Of a DNA stretch of 34,025 bases, positions 9,956 through 18,860 are shown piece by piece. The notes under the pieces were generated by a model. It was not told the DNA's origin. It saw only the letters and a list, made by a program, of their open reading frames with translations, and ran no database searches. The translations under genes and the position numbers were made by a program. Numbering within the stretch: position 1 is the first letter of the stretch; every line of letters starts with the position of its first letter. Source of the stretch: Bacteroidales bacterium (GTDB lineage: Bacteria > Bacteroidota > Bacteroidia > Bacteroidales > Bacteroidaceae); NCBI GenBank assembly GCA_022788345.1, contig JALFTM010000154.1, positions 1-34,025 of the forward strand. The letters run 5' to 3'.

Positions 9956-11161
9956 TTACTCTGAAAGATAGCCGAAACGAACAGCATGTTTGAGATAAGT
10001 GTCGATATCCTTGTCGCCACGGCCAGAGAGAGTCGCTACAACGATGTCGGTGGGCTGAAACTTCACTTTGCGAAGAGAAGCCAACGTGTGCGCAGACTCG
10101 ATAGCAGGCAAGATGCCTTCTTTTCTGTTTAAGTCGTAAGCCGCTTCAAGGGCTTCGTCATCCGTTACCGTTATGACGCTGGCACGACCGCTTTGTGCCA
10201 ATTCTGCATGCAGAGGACCAACACCGGGATAGTCGAGGCCTGCGGAAATAGAATAAGGCTCTATCACCTGCCCGTCTTCATCTTGCATCACCAACGAGCG
10301 ACTGCCATGGAGTACGCCTTCTGTGCCAAGGGTCAATGTGGCAGCTGTCTCTGCTGTATCTACGCCATGGCCTGATGCTTCTGCTATCACCAGTTTAACT
10401 TTTTCCTCATCCAAGAAATGGAAGAACGAGCCAGCCGCATTGCTACCGCCACCTACACAAGCTATGGCATAGTTGGGCAACTCTGTGCCTTCTTTCTCCA
10501 AAAGCTGTTGACGCACTTCTTCACTAATGATGGACTGCAAACGGGCCACCAAATCAGGATAAGGATGTGGACCCACTGCAGAGCCCAACAAATAGAATGT
10601 CTCCTCAGGATGCGAACACCAGTCGCGCAATGCTTCATTTACAGCATCCTTCAATGTCTGATTACCCGAAGTGGCTGGGATGACCTTTGCACCAAGCAGG
10701 CGCATCTTTTCCACATTGGGACGCTGACGTTCGATGTCCACTGCTCCCATATAAATGGTACATTCCATGCCGAAAAGGGCACAAACCGTTGCTGTGGCCA
10801 CGCCATGTTGTCCTGCACCTGTCTCTGCAATAATTCTACGCTTTCCCATGTGGCGTGCCAAAAGAATTTGTCCTATGGCATTATTGATTTTGTGCGCTCC
10901 TGTGTGGTTCAAATCTTCACGCTTAAGGTAGATTTTGCAACCGCAAAGCTCACTCAAAGATGGTGAGAGATAAAGTGGCGAAGGGCGGCCCACATAATCG
11001 CGCAACAAACTGCGAAATTCCGTTTGAAACGCTTCGCTTTCAATCACTTTAACATAGCACGCTGTCAAAGCATCGATGTTTGGTTTCAAAATTTCAGGAA
11101 CGAATGCACCACCGAATGTACCATAAAATCCATCTTCTGTAACGTGAAAATTCTTAGCCAT
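9956..11161 (-). CDS. trpB: Tryptophan synthase beta chain
   Basis: GTFGGAFVPEIL, RPSPLYLSPSLSELCGCKIYLKREDLNHTGAHKINNAIGQ, RIIAETGAGQHGVATAT, CVGGGSNAAGSFFHF. First structural gene of the operon. Confidence 0.97.
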   Translation of the reverse strand: MAKNFHVTEDGFYGTFGGAFVPEILKPNIDALTACYVKVIESEAFQTEFRSLLRDYVGRPSPLYLSPSLSELCGCKIYLKREDLNHTGAHKINNAIGQILLARHMGKRRIIAETGAGQHGVATATVCALFGMECTIYMGAVDIERQRPNVEKMRLLGAKVIPATSGNQTLKDAVNEALRDWCSHPEETFYLLGSAVGPHPYPDLVARLQSIISEEVRQQLLEKEGTELPNYAIACVGGGSNAAGSFFHFLDEEKVKLVIAEASGHGVDTAETAATLTLGTEGVLHGSRSLVMQDEDGQVIEPYSISAGLDYPGVGPLHAELAQSGRASVITVTDDEALEAAYDLNRKEGILPAIESAHTLASLRKVKFQPTDIVVATLSGRGDKDIDTYLKHAVRFGYLSE

Positions 11162-11193
11162 AATGAGAGTATTTTGTTGTTTTGTATTGATGC

Positions 11194-11230
11194 AAAAAAA
11201 AGCCAGTCTGTCGTAAGATGACAGACTGGC
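11194..11230 (-). terminator. Intrinsic terminator/attenuator in the trpB leader
   Basis: On the minus strand GCCAGTCTGTC-ATCTTAC-GACAGACTGGC (11-bp perfect stem, 7-nt loop, 11230-11202) is followed directly by T8 (11201-11194), 33 nt before the trpB start codon. Confidence 0.9.
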
Positions 11231-11272
11231 GAAAATTATTTTATCCTTCAGAATAAGGTGCGCAGAAGCCTC

Positions 11273-11335
11273 TTACGATTTTTTCAAGTCGTAAGTGCGC
11301 CACCAACCAAAAGCGTTCTGAAGAGAAATTGCCAT
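11273..11335 (-). CDS. trpL: Putative trp operon leader peptide, 20 aa: MAISLQNAFGWWRTYDLKKS
   Basis: ATG 11335-11333 to TAA 11275-11273. Tandem TGG TGG codons at 11305-11300. Lies between a consensus promoter and the terminator, immediately upstream of trpB. Below the supplied ORF size cutoff. Confidence 0.87.
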   Translation of the reverse strand: MAISLQNAFGWWRTYDLKKS

Positions 11336-11369
11336 AACTTATATTTGTTGTATATTCAATCTTTGATTG

Positions 11370-11401
11370 CAAAAGTAAGGAAGAAAATTGAATTAACCAA
11401 A
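11370..11401 (-). promoter_or_regulatory. Bacteroidetes-type promoter of the trp operon
   Basis: On the minus strand TTTG (11401-11398)-N20-TACTTTTG (11377-11370), matching the TTTG-N19-21-TAnnTTTG consensus. It lies about 35 nt upstream of the leader ATG. Confidence 0.8.
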
Positions 11402-11452
11402 CGCTTTTCTAATTTTCTTGCCTTACAACTTGCATTTTACCTAAAAAAAGAC

Positions 11453-12352
11453 TTACACCAAATGGCGAATCAACTCCTCACGGTCGCCGGGGAGAAGATC
11501 CAATACTGGAATTTCGGGCATGGTATAACAACCAGGACGCTGCAACATTGAAGCACGAGCAACAGCAACCAAAACTTGTGCTGTGAGGGCAGGATTGTTA
11601 ATTTTCATATTGAACTCAAAAAGCTGATTTTGGGTTACACCAGAAACACCTTTGCGCACCAAGTTAACGCCATGTCCCATGTCCAAAAGCGCATCCACGG
11701 AAGGCACTTCTGTCACATGTGTCTCATCATGCACGAAATAAAGGTCGGCTTTGATGGCAGCAGCCACCTTGTCAGAATCATACCCCTCCTTTACTTCTAT
11801 ATATACCATGCGGCGGTGAATGCCCTCGCCTGTTGGGATGGTCATTGAAAGGGCTGCTTTCACACCATCAATGGCTTTCACGGCCACGGTGTGTCCCATG
11901 CTCATACCCGGACCGAAGTTGGTGAAGCTAATGCCCTTGGGCGCAAGGGCTTCTAAGAGGGTGCGCACCACAGAATCGCTTCCCGGATCCCAGCCCGCAG
12001 AGATAATAGCCACAGCCCCTGAAGCCTTTGCGGCTTCGCCCAATGAACGGCGCAAATCAACAATGCCTGTGTGGATGTCGTAGCTATCCACTGTGTTGAT
12101 GCCTAAAGCTAAAATATCTTTTGCAAAAGCTTCTACGCTACGCGTGGGTGTTGCCAAAATGGCAACATCCACGTCTTTCAGCTCACGGATGTCACTCACC
12201 ACTTCATAGGCAGCCAGTTCCACTGGCTTGTCTTGTGCACCATTGCGACGCACCACGCCTGCAATTTCAAAATCGGGGGCAGCCTCAAGGGCTTCGATAG
12301 AATACTTGCCGATATTGCCGTAACCTACCACGGCAGCTCTAATCTTTTTCAT
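11453..12352 (-). CDS. ddh: meso-diaminopimelate D-dehydrogenase
   Basis: MKKIRAAVVGYGNIGKYSIEALEAAPDFEIAGVVRR (Rossmann N-terminus), SAGWDPGSDSVVRTLLEALAPKGISFTNFGPGMSMGHTVAVKAI. Start placed at ATG 12352-12350. Confidence 0.92.
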   Translation of the reverse strand: MKKIRAAVVGYGNIGKYSIEALEAAPDFEIAGVVRRNGAQDKPVELAAYEVVSDIRELKDVDVAILATPTRSVEAFAKDILALGINTVDSYDIHTGIVDLRRSLGEAAKASGAVAIISAGWDPGSDSVVRTLLEALAPKGISFTNFGPGMSMGHTVAVKAIDGVKAALSMTIPTGEGIHRRMVYIEVKEGYDSDKVAAAIKADLYFVHDETHVTEVPSVDALLDMGHGVNLVRKGVSGVTQNQLFEFNMKINNPALTAQVLVAVARASMLQRPGCYTMPEIPVLDLLPGDREELIRHLV

Positions 12353-12477
12353 TTTATTTTTATTTACTTTTTGTCTTGCAAAGATAGTCATAAAGTAACA
12401 TTTCACTAACAGACTATCACTTTTGTATCCAATTCTTCCAAACGCTATTCAGTGCTTTAAGCAGATACACACTGCTC

Positions 12478-15018
12478 CTACTGCACGTAAACCCGCTTCA
12501 CACGTTCACTGATACCTGTCAACACTTCGTAGGGAATGGTGTCTAATTTTTCGCTCAGCACTGTCACGGGCAGGTTTTTACCAAAGATCTCGACCACATC
12601 GCCCTCTTGGCAGTTGATGTCCGTCACATCAATCATACAAATATCCATACAGATGTTGCCGACATAAGGGGCACGCTCGCCATTGACCAAACAATAGGCT
12701 TTGCCATTGCCGAGGTGGCGGTTCAATCCATCGGCATAGCCAATGGGAATGGCAGCGATGCGCGAGGGGCGTTGCAATTTGCCACGACGGCTATACCCCA
12801 CGGTTGTGGTGGCTTCTATGTTACGGATTTGCAAAATTGTAGTGCGCAAAGTGGCCACCGTATGTAGCGTGCGATTGTCAATCGGGTCGATACCATACAG
12901 ACCAAGACCGAGGCGCACCATATCGAGATGGCGTTCAGGAAAGCGTTCTATTCCTGCCGAATTGCAGATATGGCGCAATATCTTATGAGGAAAAGCTTTT
13001 TGTAAAGTTTGCGAAGCTTGGTCGAAACGGCGGAATTGTTCGGCCGAGAAATCGTCGAACACTTGTGAATCGCTCCCCGCAAAATGCGAGAACACGCTAC
13101 GAGGAATCAGTGCCTTTTGTGCATGAAGATAATTTATCAAAGCGGGCATGTCTGCTTCGGGATTAAAGCCAAGACGCGACATTCCTGTGTCCAGCTTAAT
13201 GTGTATCGGAAAATTGGTTATGCCTTCACGCTTCGCTGCTTGGTGCAATGCTTTCAAGAGGCCAAAGCTATAAACTTCTGGTTCTAAACGATACTGAAAC
13301 AACAGGTCAAACGATGACATTTCGGGATTCATGATGATAATGTTGCTCTTAACTCCCGCTTTGCGCAGTTCTGCGCCTTCATCCGCCACAGCTACAGCCA
13401 AATAATCAACTCCTCTGTCTTCCAATGTTTTGGCCACTTCCACTGCACCTGCACCATAGGCTGAAGCCTTGATCATGCACACCATCTTTGTCCCAGCTTG
13501 CAGGAATGAGCGGTAGAAATTCAGGTTCTCCCCCACTGCTTCAAGGTCTATCTCCAACGTAGTTTCATGCACCCGTTGCGACAATCGCTCCACAATGCGT
13601 TCAAAACCGAAGATGCGTGCCCCTTTCACCAAAACGATGGTGCGCTCCAAAGCACGCAACATGCTACTCCGCAAAAGATGTCCTGTACTTTCAAACTGCA
13701 AAAGTGTTATCTGACCTTTGAGATGTTCTTTGAAGTCCTCCCATTGTGTGCCAACGGTGACAAGTGTGTCCACTTGATGCTTTTCCAATAATTGAGCCAC
13801 AATGGCATTGATTTTGCCAATCGCCAAACCGCTTTGCAGAATGTCGGACAAAATCACCATACGCCTATATCCCATAGGCACAGGGCGTCGCTCCATGAAG
13901 TTAAGAGCTATTTCGAGGCTCGTGATGTCGCTATTATAGGCGTCATTGATGATGGTGCAGTTGTTACTCCCCTGCTTCACCTCCAAGCGCATCGCCACTG
14001 GCTCTAAGCGCAACAACCGCTCGGTCAATGTATCGGGCGTCAAACCAAAGAAAAGAAAACTGGCGAAGAATGCCGTTATGGCATTCTCAATGCTGGCGGC
14101 ATCGGTGAAAGGGATTTGAGCCGTGTATCCCTCCGCAGGCATGGCTGGAAAATGTAATGCTGTGTGAAGATTTTCTGTTATGTAATAACGTATCGTGGTA
14201 CAACCGCCCTCTGTTTTTGTTGCAGAGACATACAGCGGTGCGTTGGCATCTTTGCCCGACCATCCATACACCATGCCTGCATACCCCTCCGACTGCATCG
14301 CTTTCACACAGGTAGCGACAGTCTCATCGTCTTGCCCATAGATAAAGGCCTTCGTCGTGGCAAAAAGACGAAGCTTTTCCTGCACCTTCTGAGCCTTGGA
14401 GGCGAAGTTTTCTTGATGTGCATCGCCAATGTGCGTGAGCAAGCCAATGGTGGGCGCAATGATGGAGCGCAGCGTGTCCATCTCCCCCACTTGCGAAATG
14501 CCAGCCTCAAAGATGCCCACTTCTGTCTCTTCTGACAAAAGTGCCACTGAAAGCGGCACGCCCACTTGCGAATTGTACGACCGGGGCGAACGCACTACGT
14601 TGTAGTTGGGCGATATGAGCTGATAGATCCATTCTTTCACAATCGTTTTCCCGTTCGACCCAGTGATACCAAGCACTTCCTTACCAGTAAATTCCCGACG
14701 ACACATTCGAGCGATGGTTTGCAACGCTTCAAGTGTCGTGTGTGGAGGTTGTACTACGAGAAAAGTGGCTTCGGGACAATCCTTTTCCAAGCTCTCCGAA
14801 CAATGTTCAACCACAAAGGCACGCACACCACGGGCATAGAGTTTGGGAATGAATTGATGGGCATCTCGATAAGGCGAAGAGATGGAAAAGAAAAGAGTTG
14901 TTTCGGGAAAAGTCAGGGTGCGACTATCCGTTACCAACCAATCAATCATGGGTTGGGCTGTCCCTCTTTGTTCAACAAAGGGCAGGAAAGAAGCTATGTG
15001 AGAAAGAGAATAATTCAT
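12478..15018 (-). CDS. murF-alr: Bifunctional UDP-N-acetylmuramoyl-tripeptide:D-Ala-D-Ala ligase / alanine racemase (MurF-Alr fusion)
   Basis: N-terminal MurF: LGITGSNGKTIVKEWIYQL, AYNSDITSLEIALNF. C-terminal Alr: FYRSFLQAGTKMVCMIKASAYGAG, KLDTGMSRLGF, VRLGLGLYGI, PIGYADGLNR. Confidence 0.93.
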   Translation of the reverse strand: MNYSLSHIASFLPFVEQRGTAQPMIDWLVTDSRTLTFPETTLFFSISSPYRDAHQFIPKLYARGVRAFVVEHCSESLEKDCPEATFLVVQPPHTTLEALQTIARMCRREFTGKEVLGITGSNGKTIVKEWIYQLISPNYNVVRSPRSYNSQVGVPLSVALLSEETEVGIFEAGISQVGEMDTLRSIIAPTIGLLTHIGDAHQENFASKAQKVQEKLRLFATTKAFIYGQDDETVATCVKAMQSEGYAGMVYGWSGKDANAPLYVSATKTEGGCTTIRYYITENLHTALHFPAMPAEGYTAQIPFTDAASIENAITAFFASFLFFGLTPDTLTERLLRLEPVAMRLEVKQGSNNCTIINDAYNSDITSLEIALNFMERRPVPMGYRRMVILSDILQSGLAIGKINAIVAQLLEKHQVDTLVTVGTQWEDFKEHLKGQITLLQFESTGHLLRSSMLRALERTIVLVKGARIFGFERIVERLSQRVHETTLEIDLEAVGENLNFYRSFLQAGTKMVCMIKASAYGAGAVEVAKTLEDRGVDYLAVAVADEGAELRKAGVKSNIIIMNPEMSSFDLLFQYRLEPEVYSFGLLKALHQAAKREGITNFPIHIKLDTGMSRLGFNPEADMPALINYLHAQKALIPRSVFSHFAGSDSQVFDDFSAEQFRRFDQASQTLQKAFPHKILRHICNSAGIERFPERHLDMVRLGLGLYGIDPIDNRTLHTVATLRTTILQIRNIEATTTVGYSRRGKLQRPSRIAAIPIGYADGLNRHLGNGKAYCLVNGERAPYVGNICMDICMIDVTDINCQEGDVVEIFGKNLPVTVLSEKLDTIPYEVLTGISERVKRVYVQ

Positions 15019-15021
15019 TGT

Positions 15022-15942
15022 TTATACTATGCCTGTGGCATCCAACGCCACTAAGCGTTCTTTGGTTTGTTGTAGAAATTGTTGATAAGCATCATCCATC
15101 CGACGAGGCCGATGTTGCAAAGCTTTCATCAGAGCCATCCGCTCCTTGGCAAAGCGTTGCGTGGCTTCTGGAAAAGCCCATGTTTGCAGCCGCTCCCAAA
15201 TGTAGTCGGCCGTTTGCGCTGTAGGATGAAGCATATCGGAAGCGTAGAAACGATAATCGCGCAACTCATCCAGCACGATTTCATAAGCAGGAAAATAGTG
15301 GCACTGCGGATGGCGGTGGCAAAGCTCATTGATGGCTAAAAGCAAGCGAGCTTTGGAGAGCTGACTCTCATGAAAGCCATACTTAGCATATCGGTAAGGG
15401 CTAACGGTAAACACCACTTTCAAGTTCTCCGACAAAGTACTGAGCAACTCTGTCCACTCTTCGACCATTTCCTCCACGCTCAAATCTCGTTCGCAGAAAA
15501 GTCGTGAAGATGCTTTGTGGCAGTTGGCCACAATCTGCCCCGTAGCAGCGAGCGTATAGACACGAGCTGTACCAAAAGTCACAAAAAGAACTTCCGTTTG
15601 TGCCAAGTCGACCTGCTCCCATCGTTCATGGATGCGCGCCAAGCAAGCTTCCTGCGTTTCGTCCGACACCTCCGAAGCGTGTGCCCAGCTATGCCAAAGC
15701 CCATCGCCACCTTCAAAAAGGAGCGTCTTAGGTATCTCTTTTTTCTGGAGCAGTCGGAGCGCCAAGGCTATGGATGAGGGATTATAAAGCGTCCCCATAG
15801 GATTAACCACAACATGGGGCAATGCCTCTGCCATACGTTCGCCCACATTAGTAGCGAAGCACGAGCCGAGAAACAAAACTTTTGAGCTGGGACGTAGCGT
15901 TATGGCTGGCGGTGGAAGATCCACAAGGGTTTGAAAACGCAT
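15022..15942 (-). CDS. GSCFA domain-containing protein
   Basis: VLFLGSCFATNVGERMAEALPHVVVNPMGTLYNPSSIA carries the family-defining GSCFA motif. Confidence 0.9.
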   Translation of the reverse strand: MRFQTLVDLPPPAITLRPSSKVLFLGSCFATNVGERMAEALPHVVVNPMGTLYNPSSIALALRLLQKKEIPKTLLFEGGDGLWHSWAHASEVSDETQEACLARIHERWEQVDLAQTEVLFVTFGTARVYTLAATGQIVANCHKASSRLFCERDLSVEEMVEEWTELLSTLSENLKVVFTVSPYRYAKYGFHESQLSKARLLLAINELCHRHPQCHYFPAYEIVLDELRDYRFYASDMLHPTAQTADYIWERLQTWAFPEATQRFAKERMALMKALQHRPRRMDDAYQQFLQQTKERLVALDATGIV

Positions 15943-16242
15943 TGAACGAGACGATTATATATGTGTGCTTATAGACTTTGCAGTCTCTTCTCCCAAACAT
16001 CATTAAGGGGGAAGCATTCGCAAAATTAGAAAGAAACTATAGAGCCAACAAGTCACTACCCCATTTTGTTGTCCCCACAGACGAAAAAGTTTTATCATGC
16101 AACAACTAACTTGACAACTTGCGCTGGAGATGTTTATTGGCGCATCTGCGCATCATGGAGAGCAGAACAAACGGCTTTTGCTCCATGCCCATAACGAAAT
16201 AAATATGTTTACGCATTTTAGGCCTACACATGATATTAAAGC

Positions 16243-16276
16243 ATCCCTCATTTGCCAACAAAGACAAATGAGGGAT
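16243..16276. terminator. Hairpin downstream of the TonB-dependent receptor gene, likely terminator
   Basis: ATCCCTCATTTG-N10-CAAATGAGGGAT (12-bp perfect stem). Adjacent T-tract is weak. Confidence 0.6.
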
Positions 16277-16304
16277 ATATTCTGCAACGTGTTATACGCA
16301 CTGT

Positions 16305-18860
16305 TTAGAACTTGTATCGTAAGCCGAAGAGCACTTCTCGCCCACGCAAAGGCAAGGCGTAATAAGTAAAGTTCGCACCATTGTAGCGTACTTCTTCATA
16401 AGTCTTGCGATGAAGCAAATTAGAAGCTCTAAAGTCGACTGTCAGGCGACCATTAAGAGTATATTCCGCACCTAAATTAACAAAACAATTGGTGGCATAA
16501 TGTCCATGGGTCAATTCTTGAGTAGACTGTGAGAAAGTAAAATTGCATTGCATGCGCTCCAAAGGATAGGCACGGAGGATCAACTGATAATAGACGTTCT
16601 TTAGCACATTGTGCGTGCTGGAAAAAACATCTATATCCTTCCACGAGAGATTACCCTCGGCTGTCAAATCGGCTGTCAACCACTTAAGTTTCGCCCACTG
16701 CAACGTCCAACTCATATTCCAAGCGTTATAATGTATATCTCCCCTCAGATTATTTTGCGAAACAAATCGTTTGCTGCGTGCGAAGCTATTGCGCTGACTT
16801 AGTGTTAAGCCACTCTTTCGGTTCACTTTCTGAAACGAGAGTTGGAACGAAAGTGTGGTGCGTCTACTATCTTCCCAAACAGGCGTTGCATAAGTGGTGT
16901 TCGGAGAATAATAGGCAGAGAAATAGCTATCGCACTTCGTATGCGACCAGCTGGCATAGAAGTTCCAAGAAAACATATTGGCCAAGTTGATAAACGACCA
17001 ACGCATACTGCCCATCGTGGTTCGGCTCACAGAAAGACTGTCAAGACTCTGATAAAAGACACGATAAGTTTGGCGCAAAAGAGTGGGTATGAGTAGGTCG
17101 GAAGTATTGCCAGCTTTGTTGTGACTGAAAGTAAAGAGGGAATGAACATTGACATTCCAGTTTTTACTCCAAGAGAGTTCGGGCGACCATAGAAAGCAAC
17201 GATTGCTCTGCGGGCGGTAGTTATAATGATAAGACAAATAGGCAACGGGAACGGCTATGCTCATGGTGCCACCGCCAAGTGGCATATCTGCTGAGAAGTC
17301 AAGGCTTTGTTGCCAATAACGGCTTTTATAATTTACACCGCCCATTATCGGCATGAGATGCGTATTCTTGAATTTCAATCCATAAGCTGTATGCATTATC
17401 ATGCGCCCGATGCTCCAGTCCGTACCGATGGAATGTGCCATAAAGAAGTTGCGTTTACGCAGGTACTGCGCAAAGGTGCTGTTCAGATAGAGTTGTTCCG
17501 TTTCACTCACCCAACGCACATTGGACGAAACATCATAGGCCATATTGCCAACATTGAGAGTAGCGCGCAGAATGTTACTCAGCGTAAAAGGACTTGTCTG
17601 CATGCTTTCGTGAAGCCTTCCTTGGTGGGTATAAGATAAATTCTCATATCGTTCCCATTCTCCTGTTCCTGACATTACCTCTTGCAAATAGACCTTAGGA
17701 GAATTATTGACAAAGGCTATACTTCCTGCGAGGGAATGAACACGTTGCAAGGAGGCAGTGCGTTGAAAATAGCTAACTGTGTCTGCACCTATTGCATAAT
17801 GATAGTACGCACTGTCATCCTGAACGACACGCCCATGCTGATAGGTCATATTAGCACGCAAGCTTTTTTCATGGGAATAGCCACGTAAATAATTGAGCGA
17901 AGCAAGGTGCGAGTGATTGTTCCAATAATAGCTTGTTGCCAAGGGAGGACGCATCGGCGAGGAAACAGACAACATGCGTTGTGGAAGCGGTTCGCTTTCG
18001 GTGTCCAAAGCTGTACCTAAACCCTGCGAGAGGGTGCGCAGATTACGCCCCGTATTGTTCATCGCTCCCATCGCCAAAAGCTGATGTTTCTTTCCGAAGA
18101 AAAAAGTGGTCAAATTGTTGTCCCATAAAAAAGGACTTGCCCCTCCGTGCAAACCAATTTCGCCAAAAGGACGCAACCGGTAGTTCTCTTTGAGTTTGAT
18201 ATTGAGTGTGGCACGATCGCTCCTCTGCTTGCCTTCCAAAGCGCGAATGGGCTGATTACGTTCCATTACTTGAATTTGCGAAACAGCTTCGGCAGGCATC
18301 GTTTCTGTGGCTAAGTTGTAGCGACTACCCATCATGTTTTGCCCTTCAATGTTGACATGATTGATAGGGACACCTTGGTAATGGATTTCGCCCGAAGGTT
18401 TCACTTCTATGCCGGGCATACGCTTGAGCACATCGCTAATAGTGCGATCACTCTTTTCTCGAAAGGCATCAACACGATAATTAAGCGTATCGCTGTTCCG
18501 AGAGATGGGCGTGGCAGTAACAACCACTTCATGGATGTTCTTAGCGTTACGATGGAGCGTTATTTCATAGTGTGAAATGTTGGTTTGCAAATTGAATTTG
18601 TGCGTCTCATACCCCCAAAGCGCAATTTCTATACATTTCGCTCCGTCCTTTTGCACAAGCTCGTAGCGACCATCGCCCTTGGTTTGCGCAAAACTTAAAA
18701 GTGAGTCCTGCGCATTAAGCAAGCGACACATAGCACTCACAATGGGACGACCATCCACGGTGCGCACAACGCCCGTGATTTTGCGTTCTGGGTTCTGCGC
18801 ACTCAAAATGCACGTTGCTACTATGAACAGATATAATATGCCAACAATTCTCCTCACCAT
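16305..18860 (-). CDS. TonB-dependent receptor-like outer-membrane beta-barrel protein with N-terminal carboxypeptidase-regulatory-like domain
   Basis: Signal peptide MVRRIVGILYLFIVATCILSAQ; ITGVVRTVDGRPIVSAMCRLL; plug-like ISDVLKRMPGIEVKPSGEIHYQGVPINHVNIEGQNMMG; beta-barrel-like remainder ending RGREVLFGLRYKF. Confidence 0.88.
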   Translation of the reverse strand: MVRRIVGILYLFIVATCILSAQNPERKITGVVRTVDGRPIVSAMCRLLNAQDSLLSFAQTKGDGRYELVQKDGAKCIEIALWGYETHKFNLQTNISHYEITLHRNAKNIHEVVVTATPISRNSDTLNYRVDAFREKSDRTISDVLKRMPGIEVKPSGEIHYQGVPINHVNIEGQNMMGSRYNLATETMPAEAVSQIQVMERNQPIRALEGKQRSDRATLNIKLKENYRLRPFGEIGLHGGASPFLWDNNLTTFFFGKKHQLLAMGAMNNTGRNLRTLSQGLGTALDTESEPLPQRMLSVSSPMRPPLATSYYWNNHSHLASLNYLRGYSHEKSLRANMTYQHGRVVQDDSAYYHYAIGADTVSYFQRTASLQRVHSLAGSIAFVNNSPKVYLQEVMSGTGEWERYENLSYTHQGRLHESMQTSPFTLSNILRATLNVGNMAYDVSSNVRWVSETEQLYLNSTFAQYLRKRNFFMAHSIGTDWSIGRMIMHTAYGLKFKNTHLMPIMGGVNYKSRYWQQSLDFSADMPLGGGTMSIAVPVAYLSYHYNYRPQSNRCFLWSPELSWSKNWNVNVHSLFTFSHNKAGNTSDLLIPTLLRQTYRVFYQSLDSLSVSRTTMGSMRWSFINLANMFSWNFYASWSHTKCDSYFSAYYSPNTTYATPVWEDSRRTTLSFQLSFQKVNRKSGLTLSQRNSFARSKRFVSQNNLRGDIHYNAWNMSWTLQWAKLKWLTADLTAEGNLSWKDIDVFSSTHNVLKNVYYQLILRAYPLERMQCNFTFSQSTQELTHGHYATNCFVNLGAEYTLNGRLTVDFRASNLLHRKTYEEVRYNGANFTYYALPLRGREVLFGLRYKF

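Noticed and set aside
8857-10966. Long plus-strand ORFs (8857-9456, 9460-9993, 10418-10966)
   Set aside because: Antisense to trpE and trpB, which have unmistakable motifs; the antisense translations have no recognisable domain.
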